A stretch of 47,704 nucleotides of DNA from positions 1 through 47,704 of the forward strand of contig CANRFN010000033.1 in NCBI GenBank assembly GCA_947629915.1, read 5' to 3'. Source of the DNA: an uncultured Oscillospiraceae bacterium. Its GTDB lineage: Bacteria > Bacillota > Clostridia > Oscillospirales > Oscillospiraceae. The notes beneath the pieces were generated by a model that was not told the origin of the DNA, ran no database searches, and worked only from the letters and a program-made list of their open reading frames with translations. The translations under genes were made by a program, and so were the position numbers. This document shows, in pieces, positions 1-7,209 of this stretch (position 1 is the stretch's first letter; each line of letters begins with the position of its first letter).

Positions 1-22
1 CTGCGTGGCAGTTACAACAAAA

Positions 23-57
23 CCAGGGGATTCGTGGATGATCCACAAATCCCCTGG
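23..57 (-). terminator. Rho-independent terminator reading leftward
   Basis: Bases 23-38 pair with 42-57 around a TGA loop, with one internal mismatch (33/47). On the minus strand the stem is followed by TTTTGTTGT, a U-rich run. It would end a minus-strand transcript arriving from the right, but no minus-strand gene is visible in 58-374, so the transcript may be a small RNA or unannotated. Confidence 0.7.
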
Positions 58-290
58 GCTGACTGAATAGATACGCTTTTCGTGCCTTTTTGGGCGCAAA
101 AATGATTCCCCCTTTGATGGAGTGAGCGCAGGTCTGCCAACCGCGCTACGGACCAAAGGAGGAACCAGGTCTGGAAAACCAGGAACAGTTTAGCACACAT
201 GAAGCGGGAATGCAAGTGCCACATTGTGTTCGCGCAGTCCTTTTTCTCCCGATTCTTTGCATGCCATTTCCCCCGCCCATCTTCCCCTCC
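58..290. other. Non-coding stretch, no gene recognised
   Basis: About 230 bases between the leftward terminator and the barnase promoter. On the minus strand, 120-165 contains a GCGCGGTTGGCAGACC string that resembles a tRNA D-arm, but no acceptor, anticodon or T arm could be completed around it. Open frames here have no start signal or family resemblance. Confidence 0.4.
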
Positions 291-319
291 TTGACGAATC
301 CTCTCGCTCCCGCTATAAT
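291..319 (+). promoter_or_regulatory. Promoter of the barnase-barstar pair
   Basis: TTGACG at 291-296 and a consensus TATAAT at 314-319, with a 17-base spacer, 56 bases before the barnase start. This is a strong housekeeping-type promoter. Confidence 0.85.
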
Positions 320-333
320 TGCCTGGAACAGAG

Positions 334-353
334 CGGCGGCCGGACCGCCGCCG
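334..353 (+). promoter_or_regulatory. GC hairpin in the barnase mRNA leader
   Basis: CGGCGGC (334-340) pairs with GCCGCCG (347-353) around a six-base loop. It sits just before the GGAG Shine-Dalgarno at 358-361. It could stabilise the mRNA or tune translation. No U-run follows, so it does not look like an attenuator. Confidence 0.5.
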
Positions 354-374
354 GAATGGAGTGAAAAAGAGACC

Positions 375-1037
375 ATGAAACTGCAAAAGTGGGCGGCGCT
401 GCTGCTGGCATTGCTGCTGCTCTTCAGCCTGGCCGGCTGCGGCGGGGGAGAGACCGGGCCCCAGACCCAGGCGCCGGTAAATACCGCGGCTGCTACCCCG
501 GCCCCTGCGGAGACAGAGACCCCGGAGGCGCCGCCAACAGAGGAGCCGGAGGCCACGGCACCGCCGGCGGACACGGAATCCCCCGCCGAGACGGAAGCTT
601 CGGAGGAGACGGAGCCCCCGGCAGAGCCCACCGAGGCGCCGGAAGAGGGCCTGCCCGCCAACGTGCCGGCGTACGGGACGTACCTCTACGACGTGGAGGG
701 CGTCACCCTGTATCTGGAGGCGTACGGGGAGCTGCCCCCCAACTACATCACCAAGAATGAGGCCCGGGATCTGGGCTGGAGCGGCGGCTCCGTGGAGGAC
801 TACCAAGAGGGCGCTGCCATCGGCGGAGACCGGTTCGGCAACCGGGAGGGCATCCTGCCGGACACCCCCGGCGTGACATACACCGAGTGCGATATAGACA
901 CGGACGGATACGGCTCCCGGGGCGCCCGGCGGCTGGTGTTCTCCTCAGATGGGCGCTATTTCTACACATCAGACCACTACGAGACCTTCACCGAACTCTG
1001 GGTTACGGACGATTGGCAGATCCAGTGGGACAAGTGA
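375..1037 (+). CDS. Lipoprotein-anchored barnase-type ribonuclease
   Basis: A 220-residue secreted guanyl-preferring RNase of the barnase (microbial RNase N1/T1) family. Residues 1-21 form a lipoprotein signal ending in LAGC, so Cys22 should be lipidated outside the membrane. Residues 25-95 are a Pro/Thr/Glu-rich acidic spacer. The barnase domain spans about 100-208 and contains LPPNYITK, IGGDRFGNREG and SSDGRYFYTSDHYETF. All catalytic residues known from Bacillus barnase align: Lys127 (K27), Glu171 (E73), Arg182 (R83), Arg186 (R87) and His201 (H102), so the enzyme should be active. The start at 375 is chosen over upstream in-frame Met codons because it begins the signal peptide and follows GGAG at 358. 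The barstar gene starts seven bases after the stop. Bacillus barnase is freely secreted; tethering by a lipid and a long spacer is the unusual part. Confidence 0.95.
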   Translation: MKLQKWAALLLALLLLFSLAGCGGGETGPQTQAPVNTAAATPAPAETETPEAPPTEEPEATAPPADTESPAETEASEETEPPAEPTEAPEEGLPANVPAYGTYLYDVEGVTLYLEAYGELPPNYITKNEARDLGWSGGSVEDYQEGAAIGGDRFGNREGILPDTPGVTYTECDIDTDGYGSRGARRLVFSSDGRYFYTSDHYETFTELWVTDDWQIQWDK

Positions 1038-1044
1038 GGCCGGT

Positions 1045-1347
1045 ATGAGAGAGATCACCATAGACTGCCGCCATCTGCAGGAGCGGACCGCGGCCCATAT
1101 GTACCTCCAGGAGACCCTGGACCTGCCCCCGTACTACGGCAAAAACCTGGACGCCCTGGCAGACTGCCTCAGCGAGTTCCATGAGGTCCGCCTCACGGTG
1201 CTCCACCCGGAGGCGGTGCCCACGGGATACGGGCACAAGATCCTCCAGGTCCTGATGGAGGCGGGGGAGGAGAACCCCAACCTGCAGGTGGACGTGGTAC
1301 TGGAGTTGGCGGACACGAAAGAGACAGAGACCACAACGGAATCGTGA
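1045..1347 (+). CDS. Barstar-family ribonuclease inhibitor
   Basis: A 100-residue cytoplasmic protein that should bind and block the barnase encoded immediately upstream before it is exported. The barstar signature YYGKNLDALADCL lies at residues 30-42. Asp36 and Asp40 correspond to barstar D35 and D39, which contact the barnase active site. Barstar W38 is Ala39 here. The C-terminal part (ILQVLMEAGEENPNLQVDVVL) matches the last helix and strand of barstar in spacing. TGAGG overlapping the barnase stop serves as Shine-Dalgarno, five bases before the ATG, so the two genes are translationally close and share the promoter at 291-319. The last 12 residues (Glu/Thr-rich) extend beyond the usual 90-residue fold. 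Confidence 0.93.
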   Translation: MREITIDCRHLQERTAAHMYLQETLDLPPYYGKNLDALADCLSEFHEVRLTVLHPEAVPTGYGHKILQVLMEAGEENPNLQVDVVLELADTKETETTTES

Positions 1348-1353
1348 GAGAAA

Positions 1354-1383
1354 AAGGGAGAGAGGCCGCGGCCTCTCTCCCTT
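1354..1383. terminator. Bidirectional terminator between barstar and beta-galactosidase
   Basis: A perfect palindrome with arms AAGGGAGAGAGGCCG and CGGCCTCTCTCCCTT. It lies between two convergent genes. On the minus strand it is followed by TTTCTC, extending a TTTTT run; on the plus strand the run is weaker. Confidence 0.85.
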
Positions 1384-1413
1384 AGGCTGTTTGTGTGGGT
1401 GTCTCCGGCTCGC

Positions 1414-3750
1414 TCAGCGGACCTGGATCTCCAGCGTCACCGGCTGCAGTCCCTCGGCGGACACCGTCACCCGCACCGGGCCGGGGGTCTGGCTTGCCCG
1501 GAGGATGGCCTGGGCCCTGCCGAAGTGGGTGCTGTGGCAGCCGTTGTGGAAGACCTCCGCCGTGCGGGTGCGGGCGCTGCCCACGGCGGCGAGCTCTGCG
1601 CCCTCGCCCTCGATGGACACGGTGATCATCTTCTCCACGCCGGGCTGGAGCTCGCCCTTGGAGTCTGTGAGCTCGATGTCGATGTAGCAGAGGTCCTGGC
1701 CGTTGGCGTGCATCTCGGTGCGCTCCGGGGCAGCCCGCAGCACCACCTCTCTCGTGGCGGTAACCAGCGTGTCCTCGCCCCAGAGGGCCCCGTCCCGATA
1801 CACCCTGGCGGTGAGGGTGCCGGGCTTATAGACCGCGGGGAAGATGGCCTTGTTGGCCTTCATCTTCTTTCTGCCCAGGGACTTGCCGTTGAGGAAGAGC
1901 TCGGCGGTGTCTCCCAGGCCGTACACCTCCACCTCCGTCTTGTTGCCCTCATAGCCCTGCCAGGACCAGCTGTGGAGGGCGTTTGTCATGCGCCAGGCGC
2001 CGTGGTAGTACTGCTTGCCCGCCATGGACACCGGCTTTACCGCCAGGTACGGCTTTTTCCAGAGGCCGTACGCGATCTGCATGTAGTAGCTGCACGCCGT
2101 CTGATACCCCGTGGCGTCCACGGTGCCGGCGCCGTCAAAGAGGCCCAGGCCGCCCCAGTCTGTGTAGTCCCAGGCGCCGCAGGTGCCCGCCTCGCCGAGG
2201 TAGTCCCAGCCGGTCCAGACGAAGTCCCCGATGAGCTGGGGGTATTGCATCACCAGAGGCCAGTTGTCTGCGATCTTGTACACCATGGTCTCGCTGCCGC
2301 AGTAGATGCGGCCGGGGTCCCGCTCCAGATCCTCCACGTAGCGGGGCGTGCCGTAGTTGAGGCCCAGGACATCCACATAGGGGATCAGCTTGTCCGCCTT
2401 CTCCCCGTTCTTCTTGCCCTTGGTGGCGTTCAGCATCATGTTGGGCAGCAGGTTCATCACCATGTTGAAGCCGGTGGAGCTCTGCTTGTCCAACTGGGCC
2501 ATCAGGTCCTTGCTGTCCTCGGGGTTCAGGGGCTCCGCCTTGTACGGCTTGCCATCGTCCTTGTAGATGGAGCCGCCCATGAGCATCAGGTTTGCCCCGA
2601 TGGTTACGATCCGGCTGCGGTCCAGCTGCCGCACCAGCTCCGCCTGCTCTTTCAGAAGATCGATGCCCTTCTCGTTCCCCAGCTCACTGTTCTCATTGCC
2701 CAGGCTGTACATCACCACCGAGGGGTGGCTGATGTCCTTGGCCACCATGGCGGCGAGATCGTCTTTGTAGTTCTGGTAGAAGTCCCGGGAGTAGTCGTGA
2801 TAGGTCTTGGGGGTGAACCACATGTCGAAGGACTCGTCCATGATGTACATGCCCAGTCTGTCCGCCGCCCGGAGGATGGCCCGGCTGCAGGGGTTGTGGG
2901 AACTGCGGATGGCGTTGAAGCCCGCCTCTTTTAGGATGCGGACGCGGCGCTGGGCGGCGTCATCGAACTCAGCGGCGCCCAGAAAGCCGTTGTCGTGGTG
3001 GATGCAGGCGCCCCGGAACTTCACCTCGTTGCCGTTCACCCGCACGCCCACAGAGGGGTTCCAGGTGAGCTCCCGGATGCCGGTTACCACTTCCTCCTCG
3101 TCCCCGGCGCAGGAGAGCACCACCCGGTACAGGTTGGGGTGCTCCGCGTCCCAGAGCTTGCCGTTGGGGATCTCGATGTCTCCCACGGGGCCGGCCGCCA
3201 CCTGGGTGTCTCCCTCATAGACGGATACTGTGGTGACCGCCGGGCAGTCTGCGGAGACGGAGAGCACCGGGGGATGGATGCTCTTGGTGAGCACCTTCAC
3301 GTTGGCGATGTGCTCCTTGGGCTTGATCACCAAATGGACGGGGCGGTAGATGCCGGAGCCGGAGTACCAGCGGCTGTTGGGCTCCAGGCTGTTGTCCACG
3401 TCCACCGCCACATGGTTGGTGCCCTCCTGGGCCACTTCGGTGAAGTCCACGGTGAACTCCGTGTAGCCGTATGCGTGGCGGCAGAGCTCTTTGCCGTTCA
3501 CGGTAACGGTGGCGTTGCGGTACACCCCCTCAAACACCAGGGCGAGATAGCCGCCCAGCTGCTCTGCGGTGAGGGGGAAGTCCTTCTCATAGAGGTACCG
3601 GCCGCCGGGGAAGTAGCCGGAGTTGGCGCCGTTGAGACACTTGCTGCGGGGTTCGGTGCGCATGGCATCGTGGGGCAGGGTTACCGGCTGGACCTGGTCC
3701 GGGGCATCTCTCCGGCACACGGTCCAGCCCGCGCAAAAGTCCATTGTCAT
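1414..3750 (-). CDS. Glycoside hydrolase family 2 beta-galactosidase
   Basis: A 778-residue cytoplasmic GH2 enzyme, probably a beta-galactosidase, releasing terminal galactose from beta-galactosides. Order: N-terminal sugar-binding jelly roll (about 1-150), immunoglobulin-like domain (about 160-250), TIM barrel (about 255-545), then C-terminal beta domains. Glu353 in GNENSE is the expected acid/base and Glu487 in CGSETM the expected nucleophile. RSSHNP and DFVWTGWDYLGE are typical GH2 barrel motifs. No signal peptide is present. An ATG at 3768 is in frame, but it overlaps the Shine-Dalgarno AGGAGG (3760-3765) that sits nine bases before the ATG at 3750, so 3750 is chosen. The gene follows paralog A by 97 bases with only a weak hairpin between. 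No clear own promoter was found, so read-through from A is possible. Beta-glucuronidase or beta-mannosidase cannot be excluded from sequence alone. Confidence 0.93.
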   Translation of the reverse strand: MTMDFCAGWTVCRRDAPDQVQPVTLPHDAMRTEPRSKCLNGANSGYFPGGRYLYEKDFPLTAEQLGGYLALVFEGVYRNATVTVNGKELCRHAYGYTEFTVDFTEVAQEGTNHVAVDVDNSLEPNSRWYSGSGIYRPVHLVIKPKEHIANVKVLTKSIHPPVLSVSADCPAVTTVSVYEGDTQVAAGPVGDIEIPNGKLWDAEHPNLYRVVLSCAGDEEEVVTGIRELTWNPSVGVRVNGNEVKFRGACIHHDNGFLGAAEFDDAAQRRVRILKEAGFNAIRSSHNPCSRAILRAADRLGMYIMDESFDMWFTPKTYHDYSRDFYQNYKDDLAAMVAKDISHPSVVMYSLGNENSELGNEKGIDLLKEQAELVRQLDRSRIVTIGANLMLMGGSIYKDDGKPYKAEPLNPEDSKDLMAQLDKQSSTGFNMVMNLLPNMMLNATKGKKNGEKADKLIPYVDVLGLNYGTPRYVEDLERDPGRIYCGSETMVYKIADNWPLVMQYPQLIGDFVWTGWDYLGEAGTCGAWDYTDWGGLGLFDGAGTVDATGYQTACSYYMQIAYGLWKKPYLAVKPVSMAGKQYYHGAWRMTNALHSWSWQGYEGNKTEVEVYGLGDTAELFLNGKSLGRKKMKANKAIFPAVYKPGTLTARVYRDGALWGEDTLVTATREVVLRAAPERTEMHANGQDLCYIDIELTDSKGELQPGVEKMITVSIEGEGAELAAVGSARTRTAEVFHNGCHSTHFGRAQAILRASQTPGPVRVTVSAEGLQPVTLEIQVR

Positions 3751-3812
3751 AGGGGTTGGCCTCCTCATATCGTTGGTTCTTGCAGTGCTGCTTTCGTTCG
3801 TTTGTCTGATTG

Positions 3813-3827
3813 CCGCCCTGCGGGCGG
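3813..3827 (-). terminator. Weak hairpin after paralog A
   Basis: CCGCCC / GGGCGG with a three-base loop in the 97-base gap between A and the beta-galactosidase. No U-run follows, so termination is likely partial at best. Confidence 0.3.
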
Positions 3828-3847
3828 AGAAATCCGTTTGGCAGGGA

Positions 3848-6800
3848 TCAGCGCTTCTTTTTGTTGCTCTTGCCGCTGTTCTTGGCGTTGCCCTTGGCGT
3901 TTTGGGCCTTTCGCTGGGCCTTGGAGAGCTTCTTCTTGCCGCCGGAAGGGGCTTGGGCCGCAGGCTGTGCTGTCGGTCTGGGGGCGCAGAAGTCTGCCAG
4001 GGTGAATGCGGGATGGAAGCTGGCCTCCAGCGCTGCCGCGGCCTTTGGATCGGGCACCGGGACGCGGGGGAACTTGTGGCCTTGGATGAAGTCCGGCATG
4101 TCCACCGGGTCCGGCGATGCCATCTGCTGAAAGGCGTCCAGTTTCAGCCAGGGGAACGGCTTGCTGTTCCAATAAAATGTGGCAAACTGCAGGCCTCTCC
4201 CCTGGGAGGCGCTGTATGCGTACCTGTTCAGGACAGACAGAAGCGAGCAGCCGTGCAGGGTGATGAGGTCCAGGTAGCAGAACTTCGTCCCCTCCGCCCA
4301 GCCGGTGAAGAAGACCTGGTCCCCTTCGGCCTGCCGGATGCTGTTACGAAGCTGCCGCAGGAGTGCGGCGGGGTCCTCCCCGCAGAACACCCTGGGGATC
4401 ATCAAGAACAGGGCGTTGCAGCCGTACCGCTCCAGGATGGCCTGTCCCTCCTCCCAGAGGCGGTAGTAGATGCGCTCCAGCTCCGGCATGCAGGTCTCCC
4501 CCCGGAGGATGTCGTCCCGGGGCCTGCCGGTGTCCTGGGGCGCCCGGGTGAAGGTGTACCGCCGGCGGGTGAGCAGGGCGTCCAGGGAGATGTCCGTCTG
4601 GAGGCCCGCGCTCTCCATCTGCTGCCGCAGCTCCGGCAGGGGGAAGGCGTCCTCCGGCTCGTCCAGGATCGCCGCGATCTCCTCCACAAAGAGAAGACGG
4701 GCGCCCATGGGCAATGCGCAGTTCACCAGCTGCACGGCGATGTCCCGCGCCTCTTGCGGGGTGCCCTCCGCCAGCTTCGGGTGGTACAGGGCCAGGGAGA
4801 CCTTGCCGTCCTCCTGGGCGAGGGAGACCCGGACCTCCTGGGCGGGGACGAAATCGAGGCCGATGGGGACGAGGTTCGGAACGCTGTCCCCGTCCCCGGA
4901 GAGGGCGATGTTCCAGCGCTTGCCGAGGTTGGCGGAGTAGTTGCCGGTGAGGTACAGCATGGCGGGCAGGGTGAGTATGCCGTCCGGGAGGCCGGTGAGC
5001 AGGGTGTGTTTGCCCTTGGGCCCCGGGAGCAGGGTGAGCTCCTGGGCGGGGAAGATGCCGTCTGCCCAGAGGCGGAAATCGGAGATAGCATTGGGATCGC
5101 CGTTTTCATCGATCTGCTGGATGAGGGCGGTCTCCGCTGCGGCAAAGTGTATCCAGAAGTCCCTCCGGCGGGGCTCCCACTGGTTGAAGTACTTGGGGTA
5201 GCTGCTGCCGAGGTCGCAGGCGTACTGGTGCTCTGCGGCGCTGCGGGAGGCAAGCCGGGCGCTCTCCCGGAACCGCTCTGCGTGGTTGAGGACAAGGGCG
5301 AGCCTGTCCCGATCTTCTCTCTCCATGTCTGCGGGATCTGCCGCGGAGAGGACGGTCTGCAGACAGCTGTGCAGCCGGACGAAGTCCAGAGAGGCGTCTG
5401 TCTCGCAGCTGTCGCTGTCCTGGATGTAGTCTTCGGTCTCCTCCAGCAGCCACATGGCATCGCTGTATGTGGGGGAGGGGCCGTCCGCCTCCAGGTCTGC
5501 CTGGGCCTGGACGGGCATGGGAGACCACTGCGTCTCCCGGAAGGTCTGCTCCAGGGTGCGCTGGTCCTCCGGGGAGGTCTGATCCTTTGGCGACCGCACG
5601 GAGTCGGGGTGTGTCGCCATCGAGACCTCAATCCGCTGGAAGGCGGACATCTCACGGAGGAGGTCTGCCGTGCGCAGCTCGCTATTCCAGTAAAAGGTGC
5701 AGAGGCGGATGTCCCTGCCCCGGGGGAGGGTTTGGATGTACTGGTGCAGGGTGTTCAGCGCGGACTTGCCGGTCAAGGAGAGAAAGTCGATGTAGCAGTT
5801 GTGGGTGCCCTCCGCCCAGCCGGTGAAGAAGACCTTGTCCCCCAGCCTCCCGCGGACATGGGCCTGCAGCCTGGCGCGAAAACCCGGGAAGTCTCCGCGG
5901 CACGCCCGCTTTGGGACGGTGAGAAACCAGTACCCCACGCCGTACCGCTGCAGGGCGGACATGCCCCTGCTGTCCCGGAGGAAATAGATCTCCTCCAGCT
6001 CCGGCATGCAGGTCTCGCCTCGGAGGATGTCCCCCCGGGGCCGGGAGATGTAGGTGGGGGTGCGGGTGAAAGACAGCCAGCGGTGGGCCAAAATCTGCTC
6101 CTGGGGGATGTCCGGGGCCATGCCCTCCGCCTGGAACCGGCCCCGCAGCTGAGACAGCGGGACCGCATCCCCTTCGGGCGCAAGCCGCGCCAGGGAGATC
6201 TGCGTAACATGGAGCGCTGTGGCGGAGAGGGGGAGAGTGCAGTGCACCAGCAAAGCGGCCACATCCGATGAGAAGTCTGCGTGCCTGCGGCCTGCCGCGG
6301 GCGCGAGACGGGGGTGCCAGACCTGGAGCCGCACTTTGCCCAGCCCCTGATACAGCGGGTCCGGCGTCACCTGGACCAGGATGTCCTCCGCCCGGAGCAC
6401 CTCATCGTTGATCTGAAAGGTCTTTTTGCCCGCACCCGGGTGCTCCAGCAGCAGAGACCAGCGCCGGGATATGGCGGAGGGCGCGTGCCGCAGCAGATAG
6501 AGCATGGGCACCAGGGAGAGAATGCCGCAGGCATTGCCCAGCATCCATACGCCCTTGTCCGAATCCTTTGGCGGGCGGGCCGATACCTCTGTGGAGGGGA
6601 AGAGATAGTCCAGGCGTCTCCGCAGCTGAGACAGCGCTTCCTGGAGGGCCTCGCCGCCTCCATCGAGCTTCTCTGCCGCCGCCGAGATGTGCTCCCAGAT
6701 CTCCTTTTGCCGGGACGCCCAGTCGTGGGAGGTGGTGAAGTAGCCGTTGAAGAAGTCGTTGTTCACCTGCAGCTCATCGAGCAGAGGTCCTGAGAACGCC

Positions 6801-7033
6801 TCCAGCACCGCCGCGGAATCCGCATACCGCATGGACTCGAAATACAGCCGCGCAACGGTGCGGGTGGTCCCGGTGAGAACAGAGGACCTGTTGAGATAGG
6901 GGGTGAGGGATACCAGATAGCGGTGCAGTCTGGAAAAATCCGGCTGCCGGTCTGCATCAACGGCGAGCCTGTCCAGATAGGCCTGGGCCTGGGACAGGGT
7001 CTCTCTCAGGTTGGAAGATTCGGCGGATTTCAA
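3848..7033 (-). CDS. Array paralog A, two-unit protein of unknown function
   Basis: 1061 residues, function unrecognised. The TTG at 7033 is chosen because it follows AAAGGTGG at the position where D and K have ATG; an upstream in-frame ATG at 7093 lacks this context. Unit 1: TPR-like helices (VARLYFESMRYADSAAVL near 75), DWASRQKEIW near 105, RGETCMPELEEIYFLRD near 340, FFTGWAEGTHNCY near 404. Unit 2: WEPRRRDFW near 622, LPDGILTLPAMLYL, RGETCMPELERIY near 845, FFTGWAEGTKFCY near 910. The basic tail begins at GKKKLSKAQRKAQ. Unlike its relatives it has CRGDF where most have CGEDF after the first GYWFL segment. Its leader is the longest in the array (about 69 bases from -10 to start, against 35-39 elsewhere). 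It is the last copy in the direction of transcription. Confidence 0.93.
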   Translation of the reverse strand: MKSAESSNLRETLSQAQAYLDRLAVDADRQPDFSRLHRYLVSLTPYLNRSSVLTGTTRTVARLYFESMRYADSAAVLEAFSGPLLDELQVNNDFFNGYFTTSHDWASRQKEIWEHISAAAEKLDGGGEALQEALSQLRRRLDYLFPSTEVSARPPKDSDKGVWMLGNACGILSLVPMLYLLRHAPSAISRRWSLLLEHPGAGKKTFQINDEVLRAEDILVQVTPDPLYQGLGKVRLQVWHPRLAPAAGRRHADFSSDVAALLVHCTLPLSATALHVTQISLARLAPEGDAVPLSQLRGRFQAEGMAPDIPQEQILAHRWLSFTRTPTYISRPRGDILRGETCMPELEEIYFLRDSRGMSALQRYGVGYWFLTVPKRACRGDFPGFRARLQAHVRGRLGDKVFFTGWAEGTHNCYIDFLSLTGKSALNTLHQYIQTLPRGRDIRLCTFYWNSELRTADLLREMSAFQRIEVSMATHPDSVRSPKDQTSPEDQRTLEQTFRETQWSPMPVQAQADLEADGPSPTYSDAMWLLEETEDYIQDSDSCETDASLDFVRLHSCLQTVLSAADPADMEREDRDRLALVLNHAERFRESARLASRSAAEHQYACDLGSSYPKYFNQWEPRRRDFWIHFAAAETALIQQIDENGDPNAISDFRLWADGIFPAQELTLLPGPKGKHTLLTGLPDGILTLPAMLYLTGNYSANLGKRWNIALSGDGDSVPNLVPIGLDFVPAQEVRVSLAQEDGKVSLALYHPKLAEGTPQEARDIAVQLVNCALPMGARLLFVEEIAAILDEPEDAFPLPELRQQMESAGLQTDISLDALLTRRRYTFTRAPQDTGRPRDDILRGETCMPELERIYYRLWEEGQAILERYGCNALFLMIPRVFCGEDPAALLRQLRNSIRQAEGDQVFFTGWAEGTKFCYLDLITLHGCSLLSVLNRYAYSASQGRGLQFATFYWNSKPFPWLKLDAFQQMASPDPVDMPDFIQGHKFPRVPVPDPKAAAALEASFHPAFTLADFCAPRPTAQPAAQAPSGGKKKLSKAQRKAQNAKGNAKNSGKSNKKKR

Positions 7034-7130
7034 GGGGAATGGTCCCACCTTTCCGTTGGCTTTGCGGGGATGCGCTTTGGCACCCGAGAGCATCTGCGCC
7101 TATCATAACCGCTGGGGCAATCCATGTCAA
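7031..7130 (-). promoter_or_regulatory. Promoter and ribosome-binding site of paralog A
   Basis: TTGACA (7125-7130) and TATGAT (7102-7107) with a 17-base spacer. AAAGGTGG followed by GGGA-CCAT-TCCC precedes the TTG start at 7033. Confidence 0.85.
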
Positions 7131-7160
7131 GGCTTTGGAAATTTTGTTTCCAGGGTATGG

Positions 7161-7196
7161 AAGGGGCCCGGGCGCCATGGGGCGCCCGGGGCCCTT
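7161..7196 (-). terminator. GC hairpin after paralog B
   Basis: Sixteen-base arms starting AAGGGG and ending CCCTT, one mismatch, loop ATGG. No strong U-run follows on the minus strand. It sits between the B stop and the A promoter. Confidence 0.55.
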
Positions 7197-7209
7197 GGGA
7201 AGAGGCGCT

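Noticed and set aside
120..170. tRNA-like string on the minus strand (GCGCGGTTGGCAGACC)
   Set aside because: No seven-base acceptor stem, anticodon loop or T-arm could be built around it.
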